From: Christensenella sp. UBA4379
GTDB lineage: Bacteria > Bacillota > Clostridia > Christensenellales > Aristaeellaceae
Reading direction: 5' to 3'
DNA: 64,000 nucleotides
NCBI GenBank assembly: GCA_002391225.1
Contig: DGRV01000085.1
Location: 6,571 to 70,570 of the forward strand
In this document: in pieces, positions 36,566 through 45,951 of the stretch
Position numbering within the stretch: the stretch's first letter is position 1
Layout of the letters: each line of letters starts with the position of its first letter
The notes under the pieces: generated by a model
Database searches by the model: none
Seen by the model: only the letters and a program-made list of their open reading frames with translations
Told to the model about the DNA's origin: nothing
Position numbers and translations under genes: made by a program

Positions 36566-37866
36566 GAAGGACAGACAAAAAAATCATGGTAGCCGCGTTT
36601 TGCCTGGCGCTTGCGCTTTGCCTGAGCGGCTGCTCCAGCCAGGAAACCCCGGCACAGCCGAATGCTGCGGCAGGCTTTGCGCCGGAGCTGGACACCAAGA
36701 CCGTCGGATCAATCAACGTCGTCGGCCATTACAACAATTTTGAGGCTCTGGAAGAGGAATTCAACCGCTTCAACCAATACTATCCTGAGGTCAAGCTGAG
36801 CTACACCTATCTGGATAACTACAGTGGTATCCTCGAGACGGCGCTGAACAGTGCGGATGCGCCGGACATTTATTTTGTCTATCCCTCCATGAGCGGCCGG
36901 GAGAACGGCGAAGGTGTCTATGCGTCCGCTGAGAATCTTGCCGATCCGTCCCTCCGCATCGGTCTGGACTGCATCCGGGAAAGCCTTCTGTACAAAGGGC
37001 AGTCCGGCAGCGTGTACAGCGTGCCCGTTTACACCACCACCTACGGCATGCTGGTGAACGAAGCCATTTTTGAAAAAGAAAAACTTTCTGTTCCCAAGAC
37101 CTATGAAGAACTGATGACCGTCTGCGAAGCCCTCAAGAAAGCCGGGTACGAAAGCCCCGTGATGAGCTTCAACCAGAACAGCTTCCTGCTTCTCCCGCTG
37201 TACTATCCCTACTTCTGCGCCCAGCTGCAAGCCAGCCCGGACGCGCTCAGGGAAGTAAACGCCATGACGCCCGCCGCGGCTGATACCGTCCGCCCCATCC
37301 TGGAGCAGGCGGAGGATTTCATGAAGCGCGGCTTGATCAGCCTGGAAAACTGCAACCAGCTGGAGAACGATTATAACGCGGTCATCATGCGCTTTTTCGA
37401 GGGAGACGTCCCCATGATGCTGGCCACTGCCAACACTGTCTCCGGAACGGAAAAACGGGAAAGCCAGTCCGAGGCCTTTACCGCCCATCCCTTCCGCTAC
37501 AGCTTCCATCCCGTTCCCTCCACCAAGGACGGAGGTTATTTTGTCAATTCCATTTCCATGGGCTTTGCGGTCAACAAGAACAGCAAGAATTTGGCCATCA
37601 CCAACGAATTCATGCGTTTCCTGGTCAGCAGCGAGGAGCTCAACCGCATGGCCCGCGCCAAGCGCATGGTGACGCCGTGCAAAGACATGGCGTTGGACGA
37701 GGTGTATGCCTCCTTCGGCAGCCTTTCCAGCGATCGCATCATCAACCTGTCGGAGCTTGAATTGTCAAGTGCGGCAGACTGGCAGGTGCGCAAGGCCGTC
37801 TGGCAGGTGTGCAATGGCGGAATGACCGTAGACGAAGCAATCGCCGCTTTCGGAACCATCGAATAA
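36562..37866 (+). CDS. Extracellular solute-binding lipoprotein
   Basis: A 434-residue lipoprotein of the family 1 (sugar-type) binding proteins. The start is GTG 36562, overlapping the kinase stop (GTGA), with GGAGG 10 bases upstream. A lipobox LSGC follows a short hydrophobic signal. The body fits a two-lobe binding protein with VVGHYNNFEALEEEFNRF near the N-terminus and a FAVNKNSKN segment near the hinge. No transporter permease or ATPase is encoded beside it; its only partner is the overlapping hybrid kinase, so a sensory role is likely. The ligand is unknown, with a sugar or oligosaccharide the family guess. Confidence 0.88.
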   Translation: MRRTDKKIMVAAFCLALALCLSGCSSQETPAQPNAAAGFAPELDTKTVGSINVVGHYNNFEALEEEFNRFNQYYPEVKLSYTYLDNYSGILETALNSADAPDIYFVYPSMSGRENGEGVYASAENLADPSLRIGLDCIRESLLYKGQSGSVYSVPVYTTTYGMLVNEAIFEKEKLSVPKTYEELMTVCEALKKAGYESPVMSFNQNSFLLLPLYYPYFCAQLQASPDALREVNAMTPAAADTVRPILEQAEDFMKRGLISLENCNQLENDYNAVIMRFFEGDVPMMLATANTVSGTEKRESQSEAFTAHPFRYSFHPVPSTKDGGYFVNSISMGFAVNKNSKNLAITNEFMRFLVSSEELNRMARAKRMVTPCKDMALDEVYASFGSLSSDRIINLSELELSSAADWQVRKAVWQVCNGGMTVDEAIAAFGTIE

Positions 37867-37918
37867 ACGGGGTTGTAATAGCTCTTTAGCGGATATTAAT
37901 CGAATAACTCCCAATCAA

Positions 37919-37962
37919 AACTCTGGGGCCGTTGCACAGCGCAGCGGCCCCCGGAGTTTTTT
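37919..37962. terminator. Bidirectional terminator after the solute-binding gene
   Basis: A long GC-rich stem with two G-U pairs and one bulge (AACTCTGGGG side at 37919, GGAGTT side to 37958), followed by a T run. Convergent proA ends 12 bases beyond. Confidence 0.8.
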
Positions 37963-37973
37963 ATAAAGATTGA

Positions 37974-39275
37974 TTATGCAAGCGGGCAAGGTGTGTCCGT
38001 ATTCCTGTGCGTATAGGAGAAGGAGTCCGACATCGTTTCCGCGACGGTCTGGCCCCGGCCGATCAGAACGTATTTATAGGTGCACAGTCCTTCCAGGCCG
38101 ACCGGGCCGCGGGCGTGAAGCTTGCCGGTGGCAATGCCGACTTCTGCCCCAAAGCCGTAGCGGTAGCCGTCCGCAAAGCGGGTGGAGCAGTTGACATAGG
38201 TCCCGGCGCTGTCTACGCGGGAAACGAAGCGGCGGGCGTTTTCCATGTTTTCCGTCAGAATGGCGTCGGTGTGATGGGACCCATAGCGGTTGATGTGGCC
38301 GATGGCCTCGTCCAGGGAAGAGACCAGCTTCACGGACAGAATGGCGTCCAGATATTCCGTCTGCCAGTCTTCTTCCGTCGCCGTTTCGCAGGCGATGATG
38401 CCGCGGACGCCGTCGTCTCCCCGGAGCTCAACGTTCTTTTGATCCAGCTCCGCTTTGAGGGCGGGCAGGAAAGCCGGGGCGATCTTTTCGTGAACCAGCA
38501 GCGTTTCCACCGCGTTGCAGACGGCGTAGGCCTGCGTTTTGGCGTCCACCGTCACTTTTACAGCCTTCGCAAGATCGGCGCTTTCATCTACATAAACGTG
38601 ACACAGACCGTCCGCATGCCCCATCACGGGAATGTGCGTATGTTCCATGATGTAGCGGACAAACGCGTTGCTGCCCCTGGGGATCAGGAGATCGATCAGC
38701 CCCTCCTGGGAAAGCATGTCGGTGACATCCTCCCGGGTGCGGAGCAGATGGGCCCAGCCTTCCGGAACGCCGGCGGAGCGGGCTGCTTCGTCGATGACGG
38801 AGAACAGTACCTCATTGGTGCCCAGGGCTTCGCGGCCGCCTTTCAGCAGAACAGCGTTTCCGCTTTTGAGCGCAAGAGAGGCGATCTGCACCAGGGCGTC
38901 CGGACGGCTCTCAAATACGATGCCCAGTACGCCGATGGGACAGGTAATCCGGTACAGGTCCAGCCCATCCGTCAGCTCCCTGGAAAGCAGTGTTTTCCCA
39001 AGAGGATCCTGGAGGCGCATGAGGTCTCTGAGCCCTTTGACCACGCCGGCCAGCTTCTTTTCATCCATCAGCAGACGGGCAAGCAAGGGGCCGGCCAGCT
39101 GCTCTTCCCGGCCTTTTTCCATATCCAGGCGGTTGGCTTCAAAGATCTTTTCCCGGTTTTGTTCCAGGGTGTCCGCCATCCGATTCAGGACGTCATTGCG
39201 GATTTCCTCGGGCAGGGACGCAAGGTCCCAGGAAGCCTGCCGGGCCAGTTGAGCGGCCTGCTGTACTGTTATCAT
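37974..39275 (-). CDS. proA: Gamma-glutamyl phosphate reductase
   Basis: Second step of proline synthesis, NADPH reduction of gamma-glutamyl phosphate. The 433-residue aldehyde-dehydrogenase-fold protein has VFESRPDALVQIA, the GGREA segment and the catalytic Cys in YAVCNAVETLLV. I start at ATG 39275 behind AAAGGA. The partner proB, usually adjacent, is not present here; proA is instead the last gene after lon and ysxC. The C-terminal tail carries a few extra residues compared with the family's usual 415-420. Confidence 0.95.
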   Translation of the reverse strand: MITVQQAAQLARQASWDLASLPEEIRNDVLNRMADTLEQNREKIFEANRLDMEKGREEQLAGPLLARLLMDEKKLAGVVKGLRDLMRLQDPLGKTLLSRELTDGLDLYRITCPIGVLGIVFESRPDALVQIASLALKSGNAVLLKGGREALGTNEVLFSVIDEAARSAGVPEGWAHLLRTREDVTDMLSQEGLIDLLIPRGSNAFVRYIMEHTHIPVMGHADGLCHVYVDESADLAKAVKVTVDAKTQAYAVCNAVETLLVHEKIAPAFLPALKAELDQKNVELRGDDGVRGIIACETATEEDWQTEYLDAILSVKLVSSLDEAIGHINRYGSHHTDAILTENMENARRFVSRVDSAGTYVNCSTRFADGYRYGFGAEVGIATGKLHARGPVGLEGLCTYKYVLIGRGQTVAETMSDSFSYTHRNTDTPCPLA

Positions 39276-39323
39276 AGGTTGAATTCCTTTCTGACGGCGC
39301 AAAATGGACAGATCGTCATTTGA

Positions 39324-39950
39324 TTATTCCGCATCTTCCGCAGACAGGGTTTCCTTGTTTTCTTTTCCGGCCTTCAGCGCGTCCTCAATGACCTTGAGCA
39401 GCTCCTTCCGGCCTTCCCCCGTTTCGGAGGAATAAGGCAGAATCTGCCAGGGCTGGACCTCCAGGGCCCGGCCGATCAGAGCAATGTTTTTCTGGCGCTG
39501 CGCCTTGGAAATCTTATCCGCCTTGGTGGCGACCACAAAAAACGGCTGCTCCGTCTGACGCAGAAAGCGGTTCATCGTCACGTCGTCCCGGGTGGGCTCG
39601 TGACGGATGTCCACCAGGTGAAGGGTCAGGCGCAGGCTTTTGCTCGTCTGGAAATACCCGCTCATCATCTTCCCCCAGCGTTCCTGCTCCTGCTGGGTCA
39701 CCTTGGCAAAGCCGTAGCCGGGCAGGTCCACCAGGAAAAACGTACCATCCGCGTTAAAGATGTTGATCATACGGGTTTTTCCCGGCGTAGCGCTGACCTT
39801 GGCAAGGGCTTTGCGGCGCGCCAGGCTGTTGAGCAGGGAGCTTTTGCCCACGTTGCTTCGGCCCGCGAAAGCGATCTCCGGCCTTCCGATACCGGGGAAT
39901 TTTTTGTATTCCGTCAGGGAAGTGATAAATTCCGGCTGATTGATTTCCAT
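39324..39950 (-). CDS. ysxC: Ribosome-biogenesis GTPase YsxC/EngB
   Basis: Essential GTPase for 50S subunit assembly. The 208-residue protein shows G1 GRSNVGKSS near residue 31, G3 LPGYGFAK and G4 TKADK, with the conserved TPGKTRMIN switch. It begins four bases after the lon stop. Lon-ysxC adjacency is conserved across Firmicutes, which supports the call and the operon. Confidence 0.97.
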   Translation of the reverse strand: MEINQPEFITSLTEYKKFPGIGRPEIAFAGRSNVGKSSLLNSLARRKALAKVSATPGKTRMINIFNADGTFFLVDLPGYGFAKVTQQEQERWGKMMSGYFQTSKSLRLTLHLVDIRHEPTRDDVTMNRFLRQTEQPFFVVATKADKISKAQRQKNIALIGRALEVQPWQILPYSSETGEGRKELLKVIEDALKAGKENKETLSAEDAE

Positions 39951-39954
39951 AGAC

Positions 39955-42297
39955 TTACTCGCTTTCGTGAACCAGCGCCGTTTTCAAGACATCCGAAATA
40001 TCTTCGGCAAAGATGATCTGGAAGGCTTTCTGCACATAGTCCGGCACTTCCTCCAGGTCCTTCTGGTTTTCTTTGGGCAGGAGGATCACCCGGATCCCGG
40101 CGCGGTAGGCGGCCAGCAGCTTTTCCTTGACGCCGCCGATGGGCAGAACCCTGCCCCGCAGGGTGATCTCCCCTGTCATCGCCACGTCCTGCCGGACGGG
40201 AACGTTGCTCAGGGCGGAAACCAGGGAAGTGGCCATTGTGACACCGGCGCTCGGACCGTCCTTCGGAACGGCTCCTTCCGGCACATGGATATGAATATCC
40301 AGCTTCTTATAGAATTCCTCGTCCAGATGAAGCTCGCTTTGATGGGTGCGCACCCAGCTCAGGGCGGCCTTGGCGCTTTCCTTCATGACGTCGCCCAGCT
40401 GACCGGTCAGGGAGAGCTGACCGCTCCCGGGCATGACCGTGCACTCGACCGACAAGGTTTCCCCGCCGACAGAAGTATAGGCCAGACCGTTGACAACGCC
40501 GACCATCGGCTTCTTTTCAGGCAGATCACGCAGATATCTGGCGGCCCCGAGGTAAGCAGTCAACTTTTCCGTGGTGACGGTAACGGAGGACTGTTCTTCT
40601 TCCAGCATATCCACAGCCGCACGACGCACCACCTGGCCGATTGTTCGGGTGAGGATGCGGACGCCGGCTTCCCGGGTATAATCCTCGATCAGCTTCTTCA
40701 TGAACTTGTCCGGGATGCGGACGCTTTTGGCCGGCAGGCCGTATTCGGCGATCTCTTTTTTCAGCAGATGCCGCCGGGCAATCTGTAGCTTTTCCTCTTC
40801 CGTATAGGAGGGAACTTCAATAATCTCCATCCGGTCGAGCAGGGGCAGCGGGATACTGTCCCTGGTATTGGCGGTGGTAATGAACATCACCTGGGAAAGA
40901 TCAAAGGGGATTTCCAGGTAATGATCCCGGAAGGCGTTGTTCTGTTCCCCATCGAGGACCTCCAGCATGGCGCTGGCCGGATCTCCCCGGTAATCGTTGC
41001 CCATCTTGTCGATCTCGTCAAAGAGGAACACGGGATTCATGGACCCGGCCTGGCGGATGCCGGAGATGATACGGCCCGGAACCGCGCCGATGTAGGTGCG
41101 GCGGTGCCCGCGAATCTCCGCTTCGTCACGAACGCCGCCCAGGGACATGCGCACAAACTTGCGCCCCACCGCTTTGGCGATGTCGCGGACGATGGAGGTT
41201 TTTCCGACGCCCGGAGGGCCGACAAAGCAGAGGATCGGCCCGCGCATATTGAGGTCCTGCCCCTCCTTCTGGCGGATGGACAGCACGGCGAGATACTCGA
41301 TGATCCGGTCCTTGACCTTCTTTAAGCCGTAATGATCCTCATCCAGCACGCGGCGGGCCCGCTGGATGTTCAGATTGTCCCGGGTATACTTCCCCCAGGG
41401 CATATCGAGAATCCATTCGATGTAATTCTGCGTAACTGTCATTTCCGGGGAACCGGTCTGCATGCCGGCCAGATGGTCCAGTTCCCGGTGGACCTGCTCC
41501 CTGGCTTCTTCGTTGAGGGGCAGCTGCTCGGCTTTCTTTCGAAGGCGATCCGTCAGCCGGCCCTCCCCTTCGCCCAGCTCTTCCTGAATGGCACGAATCT
41601 GCTCTCTTAAGTAGTAATCCTTCTGGTTTTTATCCACCTGCTGCTTGAGGCGCTGCTGTACCGTCCGCTCGATCACGGCCAGTTCGCCTTCCCGCATCAG
41701 GATCACGTCCAGCGCTTCCAGGCGCTTTTCCGGGTCGACCTCCTGCAGTACGGCAATGCGGTCTTCAAAGCGGGTCAAAGCGTTTGCGGCAATCAGGTCT
41801 GCCAGCGCAGAAGCGCTTTTGACCTGCTGGACGGAGCGCAGCATTTCGGCAGACAGGCTGCCGTTACCCCGGGCGTATTCTTCAAAAACCCGCTGTGTGG
41901 TCCGGATCAGGGCTTCAAGCTCAGGGCTCGGCTGATCGGTATCGTCGATCATTTCGCCGGCAGCGAAGGGACAGCCTTCCTCTTCCGTAAGTTCCCGGAT
42001 CAGGAAACGGTTTTCTCCCTCCACCAGGACGCGCAGGGCGTCTCCCGGCAGGCTCACCACCTGCTTGATGTGGGCGACGATGCCTACGGGATAAAGCTTT
42101 TCGAGGGTGGGATGATCGTCGTTTTCATCCTTCTGAGTCAGCAGGAGGACGCGCTGATCCTCCACCATGGCTTTTTCAAGCGCCTGGACAGACCCTGGAC
42201 GGCCCACGTCAAAGTGCAGGGACATCCTGGGAAAAACCATCAGCCCCCTCAGGGGGATATATGGCATGGTTTTGTTGTTTTGATTTTTCTTGGGCAT
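39955..42297 (-). CDS. lon: ATP-dependent protease Lon
   Basis: A 780-residue cytosolic AAA+ serine protease for misfolded and regulatory proteins. The N-terminal substrate domain occupies about 10-205, the ATPase has GPPGVGKTS and FLFDEIDKM, and the protease has its nucleophile in [10 protein letters not shown] (Ser near 683) with the Lys downstream. The ATG at 42297 has GGAGG upstream; a longer frame to 42360 runs through the promoter. No CtsR or HrcA operator is recognisable, so heat-shock control cannot be claimed. Confidence 0.97.
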   Translation of the reverse strand: MPKKNQNNKTMPYIPLRGLMVFPRMSLHFDVGRPGSVQALEKAMVEDQRVLLLTQKDENDDHPTLEKLYPVGIVAHIKQVVSLPGDALRVLVEGENRFLIRELTEEEGCPFAAGEMIDDTDQPSPELEALIRTTQRVFEEYARGNGSLSAEMLRSVQQVKSASALADLIAANALTRFEDRIAVLQEVDPEKRLEALDVILMREGELAVIERTVQQRLKQQVDKNQKDYYLREQIRAIQEELGEGEGRLTDRLRKKAEQLPLNEEAREQVHRELDHLAGMQTGSPEMTVTQNYIEWILDMPWGKYTRDNLNIQRARRVLDEDHYGLKKVKDRIIEYLAVLSIRQKEGQDLNMRGPILCFVGPPGVGKTSIVRDIAKAVGRKFVRMSLGGVRDEAEIRGHRRTYIGAVPGRIISGIRQAGSMNPVFLFDEIDKMGNDYRGDPASAMLEVLDGEQNNAFRDHYLEIPFDLSQVMFITTANTRDSIPLPLLDRMEIIEVPSYTEEEKLQIARRHLLKKEIAEYGLPAKSVRIPDKFMKKLIEDYTREAGVRILTRTIGQVVRRAAVDMLEEEQSSVTVTTEKLTAYLGAARYLRDLPEKKPMVGVVNGLAYTSVGGETLSVECTVMPGSGQLSLTGQLGDVMKESAKAALSWVRTHQSELHLDEEFYKKLDIHIHVPEGAVPKDGPSAGVTMATSLVSALSNVPVRQDVAMTGEITLRGRVLPIGGVKEKLLAAYRAGIRVILLPKENQKDLEEVPDYVQKAFQIIFAEDISDVLKTALVHESE

Positions 42298-42331
42298 ATT
42301 GATCCTCCGGTTTTCCTTTGAAACCTCTCCC

Positions 42332-42360
42332 ATTATACGAAAAAACTTCCTGCTTGGCAA
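42332..42360 (-). promoter_or_regulatory. Sigma-A promoter of lon-ysxC-proA
   Basis: On the minus strand TTGCCA (42355-42360), a 17-base spacer and perfect TATAAT (42332-42337). It is embedded in the terminator of the upstream FliB-like gene. Confidence 0.8.
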
Positions 42361-42390
42361 GCCTGAACCGGATCAGGTTTCACAGGAAGC
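42340..42390 (-). terminator. Terminator of the FliB-like gene, overlapping its last codons and the lon promoter
   Basis: On the minus strand CTTCCTG within the last codons (42383-42389) pairs with CAGGAAG (42346-42352), with an inner CCTGA/TCAGG stem, and six T follow (42340-42345). The lon -35 box lies in its loop. Confidence 0.6.
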
Positions 42391-43303
42391 AGGCATTGAG
42401 ATAAGAAAAGCAGGCTTTCAGATTATCCTCTGAATATTCGATCTCGGCGGAATAGGCGCGGGCGGTCTCGGCAAGGTCGTCCAGGTCGTCGGTCATGGTC
42501 ATCGCGTCGATCAGCTGGACAGACCAGAGACTAAACAGCGCTCGCGCGTTCAGCAGCCCGTCCTCCGCCGCGTCTGGCAGATGACGGTACAGGAAACTGA
42601 CAGCCAGCTGGCTTAAAGCGCCGTCCCAGTCGGGATGATTTCTGGATCGCCCGTGGGCAGCGCCGAGCCGGAGCAGGGAGGTTTCCCACGCTTTGTCCAG
42701 CCGTTCCAACTTCATCAGAAATAATAAATCTTTTTCCGCTCCGGGCCATCGGAACTTGGGCAGCAGGGTCAGCGCTTCTTCCTCTTTCTTTTCATAGGGA
42801 ACGTTTTCCCGCTGGAAAATGGCGGCCATATTGGCGCGGAAGGAAATGATTCGCTCTTCCTCCTCTGTCAGCGGCGCTCCCCCGGGTTCTTCTTTAGCGA
42901 GGCGAAGCAGGTAGGGCGTTTTCCGGTACACCGTCTGCCTAGCCGCGGCCTCGCAGCAAAGCCCAAGCCCCGTTTCCACCCGGTCCGAAAAGAAGTTCCG
43001 ATAGCGCGGGTGGTCCGTGCAGATATCGCAAAGGGCGTCTTCCCCGAAGGCCAGGATCAGGGTGCAAAGGTTGTCTTCGTTCAGCATCGGGCAGCGGCCG
43101 TTTTGATCCAGACGGAAGGAAACGGCATCGTCTGTCCGGGTGACGGAAGCACGTACCTTCACCCCGACAGGGCCGGGGAGTTCCTGATAGATCTGCCAGG
43201 TTTCCGGATCAATATCAATTTCCCACCCGGCACAGCAGGTATGGCGGCACTGACCCTTCAAACAGGAAAAACCATCGTAATCGTCCGGGAAATAGTATTT
43301 CAT
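42380..43303 (-). CDS. FliB-like cysteine-cluster protein (flagellin lysine-N-methylase family)
   Basis: A 307-residue protein with the signature of the FliB family: C-x4-C-x3-CC near residues 14-23 followed by GWEIDI, then C-x7-C, CDIC and LCC, a set of cysteines that can hold iron-sulfur clusters. FliB methylates flagellin lysines in Salmonella, but no flagellar gene is in this window and the family is widespread in Clostridia, so another substrate is possible. The start is ATG 43303 with AAAGG upstream; the preceding TTG is an alternative. It lies after the terminator of the lysC-yaaT operon and no clear promoter of its own is seen. Confidence 0.8.
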   Translation of the reverse strand: MKYYFPDDYDGFSCLKGQCRHTCCAGWEIDIDPETWQIYQELPGPVGVKVRASVTRTDDAVSFRLDQNGRCPMLNEDNLCTLILAFGEDALCDICTDHPRYRNFFSDRVETGLGLCCEAAARQTVYRKTPYLLRLAKEEPGGAPLTEEEERIISFRANMAAIFQRENVPYEKKEEEALTLLPKFRWPGAEKDLLFLMKLERLDKAWETSLLRLGAAHGRSRNHPDWDGALSQLAVSFLYRHLPDAAEDGLLNARALFSLWSVQLIDAMTMTDDLDDLAETARAYSAEIEYSEDNLKACFSYLNACFL

Positions 43304-43332
43304 CAAATGTTACCTTTTAAAATGCGTTCCTG

Positions 43333-43366
43333 AAAAAAATACCTGTCCCCGACAGGGCAGGTATTT
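43333..43366 (-). terminator. Intrinsic terminator of lysC-darA-holB-yaaT
   Basis: On the minus strand AAATACCTG and CAGGTATTT pair around a short CCC/GGG stem, and seven T follow at 43333-43339. Confidence 0.85.
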
Positions 43367-43402
43367 GAATCAAGACAAAGATGGATTACTGATCAACAGC
43401 GC

Positions 43403-44614
43403 TCAGTGCTTTTGCCGGAACTCTTCCGGCACCGTCCAGGGATCGCGCTTGGGCGCAGTTTGTTCCTGCGCGGGGCGAGATGGAGCGGCGTTTTCCTGAC
43501 GCGGCGCGGGAGGAGCGGGGCTCGGCTTTTTCTCATTATTGGCAGGAGAAGAAGGCCGTTCAGTTTCGCGGTTCTGCTTCGGGTTGCCGCGGCGCTGACG
43601 CTGCCTCTGTTCGCGCGGCGGACGGGGCTTGCGCTCTTTCGGCGCTTCAACCTCCTCCGTCTCATCCTCCGCCAGGGGCATCGGCGCGTCGTCGTCGGGT
43701 ACATCGATTTCGGCGGCTTTCAGGGCTTGCATGATTTCAGGATCGGGCGCATCGTCCTCCTGATCGTCCTGCGGGCGGTCGACCCGCGGCAGGGGCTTTG
43801 CCCCGCTGAGCTTCTGAACATCCGCGACAGGATATTCACGGATTTCAAAATCATCATTCCCTTTGGGGACGCGGACCTTTACCCGCTCCTTGAGAATGCT
43901 GACTTCCGTCACGATGCCGTCCCCGTCCGGTGTGCGTACGGCCCGACCCACGCGTGGCAGTTCCTTGCCGACCTTCTCGTAGAACTCCTCTTCATACTGG
44001 AGGCAGCACATCAGACGGCCGCACGCGCCGGAGATTTTGGTGGGGTTCAGAGAGAGGTTCTGCTCCTTGGCCATTTTAATAGAAACGGAATGGAAATCCC
44101 CCAGGAATCGGCTGCAGCAAAGCGGACGGCCGCAGATGCCAAGCCCGCCCATCATCCGGGCTTCGTCCCGGACGCCAATCTGCCTGAGCTCGATCCTGGT
44201 ATGGAAGGCGCTGGCCAGATCCTTGACGAGCAGACGGAAATCCACTCGTTTATCGGCCGTAAAGTAGAACAGAATCTTGCTGTTGTCAAAGGTATATTCG
44301 CAGCCGACCAGCTTCATCTGCAGCAGATGATCCGCGATCTTTTCCTTGCAGGTCGCCATGGCGTCCTTTTCACGGGAAATATTTTCGGCGTGATGGGCGG
44401 TGTCCTCCGGGGTGGCGATGCGGATGACCGGGCGAAGCGGAGGAGTAATGGCGTCGTCTTCCACCTCGGACGGACCGGTGACCACTTCCCCGTATTCCAG
44501 GCCCCGGGCCGTTTCGACGACCACAGCCTGACCCGGAGCGGGGGCAAGATCTTTCGGATCGAAATAGTAAAGCTTTCCGGCGTTCCTGAAACGAACGCCA
44601 ATTACAGTGACCAT
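43403..44614 (-). CDS. yaaT: PSP1-domain protein YaaT (RicT)
   Basis: In Bacillus, YaaT joins YlbF and YmcA in a complex with iron-sulfur clusters that directs RNase Y and affects sporulation. The 403-residue protein has the PSP1 core, including GGLGICGRPLCCSRFLGDF and GRLMCCLQYE, whose cysteines bind clusters. The core is about 275 residues; the rest is a disordered tail rich in Pro, Arg, Lys and Glu, much longer than in Bacillus. The start at 44614 has GGAGG upstream and overlaps holB by 13 bases. It is the last gene of the lysC operon. Confidence 0.92.
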   Translation of the reverse strand: MVTVIGVRFRNAGKLYYFDPKDLAPAPGQAVVVETARGLEYGEVVTGPSEVEDDAITPPLRPVIRIATPEDTAHHAENISREKDAMATCKEKIADHLLQMKLVGCEYTFDNSKILFYFTADKRVDFRLLVKDLASAFHTRIELRQIGVRDEARMMGGLGICGRPLCCSRFLGDFHSVSIKMAKEQNLSLNPTKISGACGRLMCCLQYEEEFYEKVGKELPRVGRAVRTPDGDGIVTEVSILKERVKVRVPKGNDDFEIREYPVADVQKLSGAKPLPRVDRPQDDQEDDAPDPEIMQALKAAEIDVPDDDAPMPLAEDETEEVEAPKERKPRPPREQRQRQRRGNPKQNRETERPSSPANNEKKPSPAPPAPRQENAAPSRPAQEQTAPKRDPWTVPEEFRQKH

Positions 44615-45597
44615 GTAGAAGTTTCCTCCGTAATTTGCTGAACAAGCATATCCATAACGGCCGATGCGCTGACGTTGGACTGGCGCATCCTCTGTGCCTG
44701 CAGAATCATTTCCAGTACAGCCCGGCATCGCTCAATGGGCGCGTGGCTCCAGACGCCGTCCGCCCAATCCGGCAGCGATTCCCCGGCAGATGAGCGGCGG
44801 ATCAGCAGCCGCAGCTCCTGCACGCCGAGGCGCAGGATATCGTCCGTCTGATCCTTGATGTTTTTAAGCGTGAAAGACAGCCTGGCATAATCTTCCAATC
44901 CCCGGCCTGAAAATAAAAGCGAAACCGTCCATTCCTGGGTGCGGTCAAAGGAATCATCCTGGGCGATTTCCCGTGCCGAAGTCAGGCTTCCTTCCGAGAG
45001 GGCCGCGGCGGTTTCCGCCCGAGAGGCCGGGACGCCTTCGGATAAAAGAATGGAAGCGATCTCCTCCTCCTGAAAAGGAGCGACCCGCACCGTCCGGCAG
45101 CGGGAGCGGATCGTGGAAAGCACCTTGGTTTCATTGTCGGTCGTCAGGAGAAACCAGGTCCCCTTTTGCGTTTCCTCCAGGGTTTTAAGAAGCGCGTTCT
45201 GCGCCGCGTCGGTCAGCTGTTCCATCCTTGGAATCAGCACGGCCCGGTTGGCCCCTTCCAAGGGGCTTCGGGACAGGACGCTTAATACGCTTCTCACGTT
45301 TTCAACGGAAACCGTCTTTTTTCCTTTGTCCGGCTGCAGTTTAAGACAGTCCGGATGGGTGCCCTTCTGTACCCTTACGCAGCTTTTGCAGACGCCGCAG
45401 GGACGGCGGGCCATGTCTTCTTCCCCGCACAAAAGCCCCTGGGCAAGCAATGTGGCCAGGGTGCTTTTTCCAACGCCGCAGGCTCCGCAAAGCAGGACGG
45501 ACTGCTCCATCCTCCCGGCCAGCAGAGAATCAATCAGATCCCGTACCGCTTCGCAGCGCTTGGCAAACCCCTTCAGGGTAATCTCAGAACTTGACAA
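44602..45597 (-). CDS. holB: DNA polymerase III delta-prime subunit
   Basis: Clamp-loader subunit. The 331-residue AAA+ protein has a P-loop GACGVGKST near residue 38, a zinc module of four cysteines (LLC, RPC-x2-C-x2-C) near 55-70 and the SRC sensor segment RSRCRTVRVAPF. The N- and C-terminal overlaps with darA (14 bases) and yaaT (13 bases) show tight coupling, as in the Bacillus darA-yaaR-holB-yaaT order, here without yaaR. Confidence 0.92.
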   Translation of the reverse strand: MSSSEITLKGFAKRCEAVRDLIDSLLAGRMEQSVLLCGACGVGKSTLATLLAQGLLCGEEDMARRPCGVCKSCVRVQKGTHPDCLKLQPDKGKKTVSVENVRSVLSVLSRSPLEGANRAVLIPRMEQLTDAAQNALLKTLEETQKGTWFLLTTDNETKVLSTIRSRCRTVRVAPFQEEEIASILLSEGVPASRAETAAALSEGSLTSAREIAQDDSFDRTQEWTVSLLFSGRGLEDYARLSFTLKNIKDQTDDILRLGVQELRLLIRRSSAGESLPDWADGVWSHAPIERCRAVLEMILQAQRMRQSNVSASAVMDMLVQQITEETSTWSL

Positions 45598-45913
45598 ACT
45601 GATCCACCGATAAGACGAAAATGGTTGCTCCGCCCACCGTCACCTCGATGGGATAGGGTGCGTACATGGTAGAGGTGCCGCTCATCGGAATGTTGGTGGA
45701 AGCGATCTGACGACGGCTCTTGCAGACCTTTTCAATCAGTCCTACGCACTGCTCCAGACGGTCATCTTCCAGACCGATCAGCAGCGTCGTGTTGCCCGCT
45801 TTCAGAAAACCGCCCGTTGTCGCCAGCTTGGTAACGCCGAAGCCTTCATCCATCATGGTCGTAATCAGACGGGAAGAATCTTCATCCTGTACGATGGCAA
45901 TGACCAGTTTCAT
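45584..45913 (-). CDS. darA: Cyclic-di-AMP receptor DarA (PstA/YaaQ)
   Basis: A 109-residue PII-like trimeric protein that binds c-di-AMP. The N-terminal MKLVIAIVQDED, the TKLATTGGFL and GNTTLLIG segments and the C-terminal GATIFVLSVD match the family, with the extended loop (TNIPMSGTSTMYAPYP) that distinguishes it from nitrogen PII proteins. AAAGGAGG precedes the ATG. It lies 38 bases downstream of lysC, so c-di-AMP sensing and aspartate kinase are on one transcript. The downstream target of DarA is not known. Confidence 0.95.
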   Translation of the reverse strand: MKLVIAIVQDEDSSRLITTMMDEGFGVTKLATTGGFLKAGNTTLLIGLEDDRLEQCVGLIEKVCKSRRQIASTNIPMSGTSTMYAPYPIEVTVGGATIFVLSVDQFVKF

Positions 45914-45951
45914 CTGCCTGTTCCTCCTTTCACATGAGACGGTTGGGAAGG

